Shown here: piece by piece, positions 8,482 through 14,781 of the stretch
Numbering within the stretch: the first letter of the stretch is position 1
How the letters are laid out: every line of letters starts with the position of its first letter
Source of the DNA: Trueperaceae bacterium
GTDB taxonomy: Bacteria > Deinococcota > Deinococci > Deinococcales > Trueperaceae
Length of the DNA stretch: 21,118 nt
Assembly: GCA_011390455.1 (NCBI GenBank)
Contig: JAABSI010000051.1
Coordinates: 1-21,118, forward strand
Direction of reading: 5' to 3'
Program-made: the position numbers and the translations under genes
The notes under the pieces: model-generated
Told to the model about the DNA's origin: nothing
Database searches by the model: none
Seen by the model: only the letters and a program-made list of their open reading frames with translations

Positions 8482-9021
8482 TCAGTCGTCGTTCGCGCCG
8501 AGGTACGGCCAGGCCGCGTCCTTCGACGAGATCACGCGCACCTCGCCCGGCCACGCGATGGCGAGCATCGGGTCGTCCCACCGCAAGCCCCCTTCGACGC
8601 CCGGCGTGTAGAACTCGCTCACCTGATACGCGACCTCGCTGGCGTCCTCGAGCGTGAGGTAGCCGTGCGCGCACCCCTCCGGGACGTACAGCGCGTTGCG
8701 CTCGTCGGCGTCGAGGACGATGCCGAAGTGCCGCAGGTACGTGGGGGACTCGGGTCGGTAGTCGACCGCGACGTCGTACACACGTCCCCGGGTGCATCGA
8801 ACCAGCTTCGCTTCGGCGGCCGGGCGGCGCTGGAAGTGCAGGCCGCGCAGCGTCCCCGAGACGTGGTTGAAGGACGTGTTCGCCTGCGCCACCATCGGGT
8901 TCAGTCCGGCGGCCTCGAACTCCCGCGCGCAGTAGGTGCGCGCGAACAGCCCGCGGTCGTCGACGTGGACCGTCGCCTCCACCACCACGACCCCCGCGAT
9001 GGGCGTCTCGACGAAGGTCAC
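8482..9021 (-). CDS. rfbC: dTDP-4-dehydrorhamnose 3,5-epimerase
   Basis: This 179-residue cupin enzyme converts dTDP-4-keto-6-deoxyglucose to dTDP-4-keto-rhamnose, the third step of dTDP-L-rhamnose synthesis. Its length is close to the usual 180-190 residues. Family marks are DDRGLFARTY near the N-terminus, the catalytic His in GTLRGLHFQ, LVRCTRGRVYDVAVD, YVPEGCAHGYLTL, and the region around YQVSEFYTPG with the catalytic Tyr. It starts with GTG at 9021, eight bases after GGAGG. It converges with the glycan genes and lies downstream of the lasso ABC exporter on the same strand. No rfbA, rfbB or rfbD partner is in the window, so the rest of the pathway must be elsewhere. Confidence 0.94.
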   Translation of the reverse strand: MTFVETPIAGVVVVEATVHVDDRGLFARTYCAREFEAAGLNPMVAQANTSFNHVSGTLRGLHFQRRPAAEAKLVRCTRGRVYDVAVDYRPESPTYLRHFGIVLDADERNALYVPEGCAHGYLTLEDASEVAYQVSEFYTPGVEGGLRWDDPMLAIAWPGEVRVISSKDAAWPYLGANDD

Positions 9022-9144
9022 GACCGCACCCTCCGCCGTCGCGCGGCGGCGAGCCGCCGGTGGCGGGTGCGGGCGGTGGGATCGGGACGGTGTGGTGCGT
9101 GCGGGCGCGCGTGGCTCATGAAGCGCACCGTACCGCGCGGCCCC

Positions 9145-11022
9145 CTACGCCCCCACCAACCCCTGCGCCTCGCACAGCGCCCGGAAGCGCCCCCCGCGCT
9201 CGGCGATCAGCTCCTCCCAGGTCCCCGACTGCACCACCCGGCCGGCCTCGAGGACGAAGATCGCGTCGGCCGAGCGCACGGTCGCCAGGCGGTGCGCGAT
9301 GACCACGACCGTGCGCTGGCCGCTCATGCGCTCGAGCGCCTGCTGGATGGCCGCCTCGCTCTCGGCGTCGAGGTTGCTGGTCGCCTCGTCGAGGACCAGC
9401 AGCGCCGGCTGCCGCAGCAGCGCTCGCGCCAGCGCGATCCGTTGCCGCTCGCCGCCCGAGAGCCGCACGCCGCGGTCGCCGACCACCGTGTCGAGGCCCT
9501 GGGGCAACGCGTGCACGAAGTCGGCGGCGGCAGCCGAGAGCGCCGCGCGGATGGCGTCGTCGTCCGCGTCCCGGCGCACCAGGCGGAGGTTCTCGCGGAT
9601 CGTGTCGTGGAAGAGGAAGGTGTCCTGGTGCACGTACCCGATGCTGCGGCGCCACGCCGGCACGTTCGCGCCGGCGAGCGGCGCGTCGTCGACGAAGACG
9701 CTGCCGGAGGTCGGCGGCACCAGGCCGACGAGGACGTCGGCCAGCGTGCTCTTGCCCGCGCCCGACGGGCCGACGATCGCGGTGGTGGTGCCCGCGCGCA
9801 GCGTCATCGAGACGCCCGCGAGCGGCGGCGTCGCGGGGGCGTCGTCGTACCGGAACGAGACGTCCGCGACCCGCAGCGACCGCTGGAGCGGGAGCGGATC
9901 GGGACCGCCGGCGACCTCGGCGCTCGCCTCGTAGCGCGCGATCAGGTCCTCGATGCGCTCGAACGCCGGCAGCTGCTGGACGATGCCGACCACCTGCCGC
10001 TGCAACCCGGTCACTTGCGGCACCAACCGCGCGAAGACGTACAGGAGGAGCAGGATGCCCGCCAGCGGGAGGGCGAGCACCTCGAGCGCGAACCAGAACA
10101 CCGCGCCGAGGATCACCGCGGAACCGACCTGCAGGTACACCGACGTGGTCGCCTGGTGCCGCGCCACCGCCGCCATCGACCCGGCGGTGCGCTCGGTGCG
10201 CTCCGCGAAGCGGCCCAGGTGCGCGTCCTCGGTCGCGTGGCTCTTGGAGACCCGCATCCCCGCCAGGTGCTCGCCGATCGTGGCGAACAGCGACTGGTAC
10301 GCCTGCGACACCTCCTCGCCCTTCGCGCGCCCCGCGGCGGTCGCGCGCGCCATGAGCAGCGACAGGAAGAGCCCGCTCGCCACCGCCACGACCGTCGCCC
10401 AAGGCGACACGAAGACCGCGAGCGCCAGCAGGATCGTCGTCTGGATCACCCGGGAGACGAACCCGACGAGCGACGACGCGACGCCCCCCACGCGCTCGAC
10501 CTCCTGCGTCAGCGCGTGGGTCGCGTCGGCGCTGCGCTGGCGGGCGAAGAAGGTCCAGCGCGCGTGCACGATCGCCGCGTAGATGCGCCGGCGAACCGAG
10601 CGGACGAACCCCTGGTACAGCAGCACCGAGCGGACCGTGGTGGTGCGCTGCAGCAGCGCTTGCACCCCCACCACCGCGACGTAGATCAGCAGCACGACCG
10701 GCACCGTGGGGTTCAGCCCGACGGCCTCGAAGGCGCCGCCCACCAAGGTGGAGATCTGCCCGACGCTGCCCTCGCCGACATCGAGTCCCGTGAGGCCGAG
10801 CAGCGGCACCAGCATCACGAGACCGACGCCCGACGCGGCGCCCGAAGCGAGCGTCAGCGCGACCACGATGGCGACCTCGCGCCGCGAGTACCGCACGACG
10901 GCGCGCAGGAGCCGCCACGCCAGGGAGGCCGACGATGCATCGGCCGACACCGTGCCGTCGCGAGCAACGCCGACGGTGGTCGCCTGGCTCGGGGCGGGGG
11001 CGCGCGGGTCGTCCTCGGGCAT
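9145..11022 (-). CDS. ABC exporter of the lasso-peptide locus (LanT/McjD-like role)
   Basis: This 625-residue half-transporter has an N-terminal membrane domain with about six helices (residues about 48-75, 108-125, 195-225, 300-330) and a C-terminal ATPase. The ATPase shows Walker A GPSGAGKST (418-426), signature LSGGERQR (521-528), Walker B LLVLDEATSNLD (541 on) and H-loop His577. The Q-loop position reads VHQ. There is no N-terminal C39 peptidase domain, as expected where a separate B protein removes the leader. ATG 11022 is preceded by GGAG five bases away. It is transcribed away from precursor A1 across a 199-base gap. By position it is the best candidate to secrete the mature lasso peptides and give self-immunity; substrate identity is inferred. 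Confidence 0.9.
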   Translation of the reverse strand: MPEDDPRAPAPSQATTVGVARDGTVSADASSASLAWRLLRAVVRYSRREVAIVVALTLASGAASGVGLVMLVPLLGLTGLDVGEGSVGQISTLVGGAFEAVGLNPTVPVVLLIYVAVVGVQALLQRTTTVRSVLLYQGFVRSVRRRIYAAIVHARWTFFARQRSADATHALTQEVERVGGVASSLVGFVSRVIQTTILLALAVFVSPWATVVAVASGLFLSLLMARATAAGRAKGEEVSQAYQSLFATIGEHLAGMRVSKSHATEDAHLGRFAERTERTAGSMAAVARHQATTSVYLQVGSAVILGAVFWFALEVLALPLAGILLLLYVFARLVPQVTGLQRQVVGIVQQLPAFERIEDLIARYEASAEVAGGPDPLPLQRSLRVADVSFRYDDAPATPPLAGVSMTLRAGTTTAIVGPSGAGKSTLADVLVGLVPPTSGSVFVDDAPLAGANVPAWRRSIGYVHQDTFLFHDTIRENLRLVRRDADDDAIRAALSAAAADFVHALPQGLDTVVGDRGVRLSGGERQRIALARALLRQPALLVLDEATSNLDAESEAAIQQALERMSGQRTVVVIAHRLATVRSADAIFVLEAGRVVQSGTWEELIAERGGRFRALCEAQGLVGA

Positions 11023-11221
11023 CGGGGCTCCATCGGCGCGCCCTGGAGGACCGGTGCACGGTCGGCCCTCGGCGGAACCCGTGGGCGGGGGCGGCGCTCG
11101 AGTCTAGCCGTCCGCGACGCCCGAGGATGGTCCGAACCGCACGCCCAGCGTGACGGATGGGCCATGGGGAACGGTCGCATGCCCTACCATTCGTGGCGTA
11201 CTTCACACTTGGAGGTGGCCG
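11023..11221. promoter_or_regulatory. Divergent promoter region between the lasso exporter and precursor A1
   Basis: This gap must hold promoters for both directions. The best plus-strand candidate is TACCAT at 11185-11190 as a -10, about 32 bases before the A1 ATG, but no convincing -35 is placed 17 bases upstream. I see no clear operator-like palindrome. The region assignment rests on geometry more than on motifs. Confidence 0.4.
11211..11218 (+). promoter_or_regulatory. Strong ribosome binding site of precursor A1
   Basis: GGAGGTGG lies four to six bases before ATG 11222 and fixes the start; the frame stays open to 11150, but no other start has a site. The same GGAGGTG core precedes the other two precursor genes. 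Confidence 0.8.
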
Positions 11222-11386
11222 ATGAACGAATCGATCAAGAAGACGTACGAGGCGCCCAAGCTCACGGCATGGGGCAGCGTCGTGGCCCTCACCCAGGCGG
11301 GCCTCACCCACCCCGGCAACGATTGCTTCGGCGGCAGCGTGAACCCGCCGGGCCACGACGACGGCTGCCCGCCCTCAACGCTCTGA
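11222..11386 (+). CDS. Lasso-peptide precursor A1
   Basis: This 54-residue precursor carries the lasso leader signature Y-x2-P-x-L-x3-G: Tyr9, Pro12, Leu14 and Gly18. It then has LTQ with Thr24 at the expected -2 position, so the leader is probably residues 1-25. The 29-residue core would be Ala26 to Leu54, beginning AGLTHPGNDCFGGSV. Asp at core position 9 is the likely ring acceptor (nine-member ring). If cleavage were one residue later, Gly would be position 1 and the same Asp position 8. Cys10 and Cys24 could form a disulfide. The tail PPGHDDGC is shared with A2. The core is long for a lasso peptide, whose usual size is about 15-26. It is followed by a hairpin terminator, then by the B1, B2 and C genes. 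Confidence 0.88.
   Translation: MNESIKKTYEAPKLTAWGSVVALTQAGLTHPGNDCFGGSVNPPGHDDGCPPSTL
11343..11367 (+). repeat. 25-base direct repeat shared with precursor A2 (copy 1)
   Basis: This stretch, encoding the PPGHDDGC part of A1, is identical to 14434-14458 in A2. The identity extends through wobble positions, which points to fairly recent gene duplication or gene conversion. Confidence 0.8.
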
Positions 11387-11408
11387 CGCAACGGCGCACT
11401 CGAACGGG

Positions 11409-11440
11409 GCGGCCGCGGTCTTCCGCGGCCGCTCTCCTTT
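11409..11440 (+). terminator. Terminator/attenuator after precursor A1
   Basis: A perfect 10 bp stem (11409-11418 with 11423-11432) with a TCTT loop is followed by TCTCCTTT. It lies 22 bases after the A1 stop and well before B1. A leaky terminator here would give much more precursor mRNA than enzyme mRNA, as is common in peptide-product operons. Confidence 0.75.
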
Positions 11441-11602
11441 GCCGCGCGCGGGCGCCGCGGGTCGGGGTCGGCGGGGTGCGCCATCCCCGTGAGAAGCGCC
11501 GCGCTTCGCCGGCCCCGGACGACGTAGGCTTCTCGGTACCTAGGCGCACCTCGGCCGCCCGCGGCCAGGGGTCGCGCGTGCCACGAGCGCCGGAGGACGA
11601 CG

Positions 11603-11908
11603 ATGCCGAACCCTGCCCCCATCCCGTTGGACGCCGAGTTGAGCGTCGTCGGCGACCCCGTGTTCACCGACATCCCCGGCGAGACCGTGATCCTGGACGA
11701 GCGCTCGGGCCGCTACTTCGGCCTCGACGACGTCGGCAGCTTCGTCTGGCGCCACCTGCAGCGGACCACCACCCTCCGCGCGCTCGTCGCGGCCGTGACG
11801 GCCGAGTACGAGGTCACCGCCGAAGCCTGCGAAGCCGACCTGCAGGCGCTGGTCGCCGACCTGCGCGCCGCCGACCTGGTGGCCGTCGGCGCCGCGGCGC
11901 GTGGCTGA
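11603..11908 (+). CDS. PqqD-family leader-recognition protein (lasso B1)
   Basis: This 101-residue protein is a stand-alone RiPP recognition element of the PqqD type. The fold marks are a three-strand N-terminal half with GETVILDERSGRYFGLDDVG followed by FVWRHLQ, and a helical C-terminal half ending in LVADLRAADLVAV. The family binds the precursor leader as an added beta-strand and hands it to the peptidase. ATG 11603 has GGAGGA five bases upstream. Its stop overlaps the next gene by eight bases. A 216-base gap with a terminator separates it from A1, so B1 is reached by read-through or by a promoter of its own that I cannot define. Confidence 0.92.
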   Translation: MPNPAPIPLDAELSVVGDPVFTDIPGETVILDERSGRYFGLDDVGSFVWRHLQRTTTLRALVAAVTAEYEVTAEACEADLQALVADLRAADLVAVGAAARG

Positions 11909-12341
11909 GGCGGCCCGAAGCCTGAGCACGACCCGTAGGCGCGTGCAGGCGCTGGCGCTGGTCGCGGGCGTCCGCGTGGTGCTGTGGCTGGTCCCGTATC
12001 GGGTGGCGCGGCGTTGGTTCGACCGCGCACCGGGTCCGAACGCCGTGGTCGACGTTCGCCGTGCGTACGGCGTCGCGAACGAGGTGCGGCGCGCGAGCCG
12101 CAGCGTGCCGCGGGCGAGCTGCTTCACGCAGGCGCTCGCCGCCCGCAGGTGGCTGGCGCACCACGGGCTCGAGAACGAGCTGCGCATCGGCGTCGCCCGG
12201 AAGCCCGACGGAAGCCCCGAGGCGCACGCGTGGATCGAGGTCGCGGGCCAGGTGGTCCTGGGCGACGTGCCCGGTCTGGAGCGCTTCGGCCGCCTGCCGG
12301 TGTCCGGCACCGCCGCGGCGCGGCCGACCCCTCGGCCGTGA
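11901..12341 (+). CDS. Transglutaminase-like leader peptidase (lasso B2)
   Basis: This 146-residue protein is the cysteine protease that removes the lasso leader. The triad of the family is visible: Cys74 in SVPRASCFTQALAARRWL, His109 in SPEAHAWIEV, and Asp122 in LGDVPGLERF. The length matches stand-alone B2 proteins. It starts at GTG 11901, eight bases inside the end of B1, and its stop overlaps the cyclase start by four bases, so B1, B2 and C are translationally coupled. The conserved Leu-Thr-Gln at the end of all three leaders is its expected cleavage signal. Confidence 0.93.
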   Translation: MAEAARSLSTTRRRVQALALVAGVRVVLWLVPYRVARRWFDRAPGPNAVVDVRRAYGVANEVRRASRSVPRASCFTQALAARRWLAHHGLENELRIGVARKPDGSPEAHAWIEVAGQVVLGDVPGLERFGRLPVSGTAAARPTPRP

Positions 12342-14248
12342 GCGGCCTCTGCGGCATCGTCGACTTCGGTGGGCGCCCGGTCGGCGCGGACGAGCTGGCC
12401 GCGATGACCGGTGCCGCCGCCTACCGCGGCCTCGACGGGACCACCACGTGGCTCGGCGAAGGGGTCGCGCTGGCGCACCAGGCGCGGCACGTGGCGCCGG
12501 AGGCCGCCCGTGCGGTGCAGCCGCTCGCCGACCCCGCGACGGGGTGGGTGCTGGTGGCCGACGCCCGCATCGACAACCGCGACGAACTGCTCGCAGCTTT
12601 GGATCCGGCACCGGGCGCACGGGGCGCGGTCGACGACGCGCGCCTGCTGTCGGCCGCGTACCGGGCCTGGGGGGTCGAGGGCCTGGGGCGCGTCGTGGGC
12701 GACTTCGCGTTCGCCGTCTGGGAGCCCGAGCGGCGTCGGCTGTTCGCGGCCCGCGACGCGCTGGGGATCCGCCCGTTCGTCTACCGCTGCGACGGGCATC
12801 GACTCTGGTTCGGGTCCGAGGTGCAGCAGGTGCTGGCCGCCCCCGGCGTCCCCGCCCGGCTCTTCGAGCCCGCGATCGCCGCCCATCTGGTGGGCCGCTT
12901 CGAGGACCACGAATGGACGACGTTCGAGGGGGTGCTGCGCCTCCCGCCGGGGCACGCGCTGTGGGTCGAGGAGGGTCGGACCCGCGTCGCGCGCTACTGG
13001 GACCTCGACCCGACCGCGCGCGTGCGCCTGCGCTCCGAGGACGAGTACGCGGAGGCCTTCCGGGACCTGTTCGAACGGGCCGTGGCCGCGCGGCTTCGCA
13101 GCCCCCATCCGACGGGGGTGCTGCTCAGCGGCGGGCTCGACTCGGGCGGACTGGCCGCGATGGCCGGTCGCGTGTTGCGCGCGCGGGGCGACGACACGAG
13201 CGCCCTCCACACCTACTCCTGGGCCTTCGACGAACTCGCCCAGGTCGACGAGCGAAGCGTCAGCGACGGCATCGTCGCCGAGTTCGGCTTCACGAGCACC
13301 GCCATCGAGGGCGACGAGCTCTGGCCGATGAGCGGCTACCCCGCGGTCGGCGCCTCGCGCAACGGTCCGTTCACGGGGGTGTACCAGGAGCTGATCGGCC
13401 GGGCGCTGGGGCGAGCACGCGCCGCCGGGGTGCGCACGATGCTCTCGGGCAACCGCGGCGATCTGCTCGGCAGCGAGCTGGTGGCCGACCTCCCCGGTCT
13501 GGCGCGCGCCGGTGCGTGGCGGGCGCTGCGCCGCGACCTGAACGCCTACCGCTCCTGGAAACGCGTCTCGCTCGCGACCGCCATCGGCCGCCTGCTCGTG
13601 CGCCCCGCGTTGGCCGACCTGGCGGCGCTCCCGCCGCTCGCGCCGATGCGCGACGCCCTGCGCCCGCGGCGGTCCCCGAGCTCGGTGCGCGCCGCCGCCT
13701 GGGTGGCGCCATCCCTGCTGGTGCGCGCCGGCCTCGAGGGACGTCCGGCCCACGGGTTCGAAGCGCCGCCGGGCCTGCGCGGCGTCGCGCGTCGGCAGCG
13801 CTACCGGACGGTCTTCTCGGGCATGCAGATCGCGACCACGGAGTGGGTCGACGCCCTCTACGCCACGCATGGCCTCGACTTCGCGGACCCGTGGAGCGAC
13901 CGCCGACTCGTCGAGTTCGTCGTCGCGACGCCGCCGTGGATCGTGCAGCGACTGGCCGAACCGAAACGCTTGGCGCGGAACGCGCTGCGCGGCGTGATGC
14001 CCGAGGACGTCCGGCGCGCGGTCCGCAAGGTCAGCCCGCATCCGCTCTTCGATCGCGCCTTGCGCGATCGCGCGGGCCCGCTCCTCGACGAGTTGGTCGC
14101 CGACCCGATCATGGCCGCCCTCGGGTACGTCGAACCGGAGCCGCTCCGGGCGCACCTCGAGGACGTCCGCGCTGGCGCCGACGCGGCGCCGACGCTGTGG
14201 TGGGCGCTCACGCTCGAGATGTGGTTGCGGCAGCACCATGCGCAGTGA
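12338..14248 (+). CDS. Lasso-peptide macrolactam cyclase, asparagine synthetase B-like (lasso C)
   Basis: This 636-residue protein has an N-terminal class-II glutaminase-like domain (about 1-210) and a C-terminal AsnB synthetase domain with the ATP pyrophosphatase loop SGGLDSG (264-270). The family adenylates an Asp or Glu side chain in the core and lets the N-terminal amine attack it, closing the ring. RDALGIRPF (140-148) is a typical AsnB block. The start is GTG 12338 in a GTGA overlap with B2. The only early cysteine is Cys5 (VSGLCGIVDF), not residue 2 as an active glutaminase needs, so the amidohydrolase site is probably dead. That is normal for a cyclase that uses no ammonia. The frame open upstream to 11984 is a shadow. 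Confidence 0.93.
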   Translation: MSGLCGIVDFGGRPVGADELAAMTGAAAYRGLDGTTTWLGEGVALAHQARHVAPEAARAVQPLADPATGWVLVADARIDNRDELLAALDPAPGARGAVDDARLLSAAYRAWGVEGLGRVVGDFAFAVWEPERRRLFAARDALGIRPFVYRCDGHRLWFGSEVQQVLAAPGVPARLFEPAIAAHLVGRFEDHEWTTFEGVLRLPPGHALWVEEGRTRVARYWDLDPTARVRLRSEDEYAEAFRDLFERAVAARLRSPHPTGVLLSGGLDSGGLAAMAGRVLRARGDDTSALHTYSWAFDELAQVDERSVSDGIVAEFGFTSTAIEGDELWPMSGYPAVGASRNGPFTGVYQELIGRALGRARAAGVRTMLSGNRGDLLGSELVADLPGLARAGAWRALRRDLNAYRSWKRVSLATAIGRLLVRPALADLAALPPLAPMRDALRPRRSPSSVRAAAWVAPSLLVRAGLEGRPAHGFEAPPGLRGVARRQRYRTVFSGMQIATTEWVDALYATHGLDFADPWSDRRLVEFVVATPPWIVQRLAEPKRLARNALRGVMPEDVRRAVRKVSPHPLFDRALRDRAGPLLDELVADPIMAALGYVEPEPLRAHLEDVRAGADAAPTLWWALTLEMWLRQHHAQ

Positions 14249-14301
14249 GGATTCCGTGAGAGACCAGGGCCCATGCTCCAGGGGCACCAAGTCCAACGAG
14301 G

Positions 14302-14310
14302 AAGGAGGTG
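14302..14310 (+). promoter_or_regulatory. Strong ribosome binding site of precursor A2
   Basis: AAGGAGGTG ends five bases before ATG 14316 and is close to a full anti-16S match. It decides the start of A2, which otherwise stays open in frame to 14238. Confidence 0.82.
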
Positions 14311-14315
14311 GCTTC

Positions 14316-14483
14316 ATGCTTTCGACCAAGAAGGCCTACCAAGCGCCGAAGCTCCAGTCTTGGGGCAGCGTCGTCGAACTGACCCAGGTCGGTTTGACCA
14401 GGCCAGGCGAGGACTGCTTCGGCGGAAGCGTTCACCCGCCGGGCCACGACGACGGCTGTCCGCCGGCCGCCGGACTGCGCTAG
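14316..14483 (+). CDS. Lasso-peptide precursor A2
   Basis: This 55-residue precursor is a close paralogue of A1. The leader (1-24) has Tyr8, Pro11, Leu13 and Gly17, then LTQ with Thr23 at -2. The 31-residue core would begin with Val25 and reads VGLTRPGEDCFGGSV, then PPGHDDGC and a distinct end PPAAGLR. Both Glu8 and Asp9 are possible ring acceptors; Asp9 aligns with the A1 Asp9. Cys10 and Cys24 are at the same core positions as in A1. It lies 67 bases after the cyclase gene and has its own strong ribosome site. It differs from A1 mainly at core positions 1, 5, 8 and 16 and at the C-terminus. Confidence 0.87.
   Translation: MLSTKKAYQAPKLQSWGSVVELTQVGLTRPGEDCFGGSVHPPGHDDGCPPAAGLR
14434..14458 (+). 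repeat. 25-base direct repeat shared with precursor A1 (copy 2)
   Basis: Identical to 11343-11367. It covers the codons for the PPGHDDGC tail of the core. Flanking bases differ, including the synonymous or variable codons just outside. Confidence 0.8.
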
Positions 14484-14492
14484 GCATGGACC

Positions 14493-14523
14493 GGCCGGGC
14501 CGCGGTGGCACCGCGCCCCGGCC
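14493..14523 (+). other. Intergenic hairpin between precursors A2 and A3
   Basis: Arms 14493-14505 and 14511-14523 can form a 12-pair stem with one mismatch and a five-base loop. No T-tract follows, so it is more likely an mRNA-stabilising or partial attenuation structure than a true terminator. Confidence 0.5.
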
Positions 14524-14540
14524 ACGCGCGCGAACGTACA

Positions 14541-14547
14541 GGAGGTG
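14541..14547 (+). promoter_or_regulatory. Strong ribosome binding site of precursor A3
   Basis: GGAGGTG ends five bases before ATG 14553 and sets the start of A3. It matches the sites of A1 and A2. Confidence 0.8.
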
Positions 14548-14552
14548 CGCCC

Positions 14553-14702
14553 ATGAACGATGCCAAACGCCCGTACCAAGCCCCGAAGCTCGTCGAGTGG
14601 GGGTCGGTCGTCGACCTCACTCAGGCGGTCAACCCCTGCACGATCGACTCTGCCTTCTCGGGCAGCGTCCCGTGCGAGATCGAAGTACCCGGGGCCAACT
14701 GA
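14553..14702 (+). CDS. Lasso-peptide precursor A3, divergent core
   Basis: This 49-residue precursor keeps the leader of A1 and A2 (Tyr8, Pro11, Leu13, Gly17, then LTQ with Thr23 at -2) but has a different 25-residue core. The core begins AVNPCTIDSAFSGSV and ends VPGAN. With Ala25 as position 1, Asp8 is the ring acceptor, giving an eight-member ring. Cys5 would sit inside the ring and Cys17 in the tail, so a ring-to-tail disulfide (class I/III-like) is possible. The block F11-x-G13-S14-V15 lies at the same core positions as in A1 and A2. It is the last gene before the tailoring pair. Confidence 0.86.
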   Translation: MNDAKRPYQAPKLVEWGSVVDLTQAVNPCTIDSAFSGSVPCEIEVPGAN

Positions 14703-14726
14703 CCCCGGTCGCACGAGCCTGAACGT

Positions 14727-14755
14727 GGACCCCGGTGCGCACCGCACCGGGGTCC
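14727..14755 (+). terminator. Hairpin after precursor A3 (terminator or attenuator)
   Basis: A perfect 12 bp stem (14727-14738 with 14744-14755) and a five-base loop lie 25 bases after the A3 stop and about 26 bases before the next gene. There is no T-tract, so termination would be weak. The nine bases GACCCCGGT of the left arm also occur at 14701-14709, over the A3 stop codon, and could pair with the same right arm. Confidence 0.5.
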
Positions 14756-14781
14756 GCGTCGTACGCCGTCGCGGGTGAACG

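Noticed and set aside
9044..9059. Small GC palindrome between the epimerase and the lasso exporter
   Set aside because: A six-base stem without a T-tract is expected by chance in such GC-rich DNA; not called a terminator.
11222..11386. Precursor A1 as a lanthipeptide or thiopeptide precursor
   Set aside because: Cys and Ser/Thr are present, but no dehydratase or cyclase of those classes is encoded, while the full lasso set B1, B2, C and exporter is adjacent.
7963..11925. A 1320-codon open frame on the plus strand
   Set aside because: It is antisense to the epimerase and the ABC exporter, and is made of Arg/His/Gly-rich low-complexity residues typical of shadows in very GC-rich genes.
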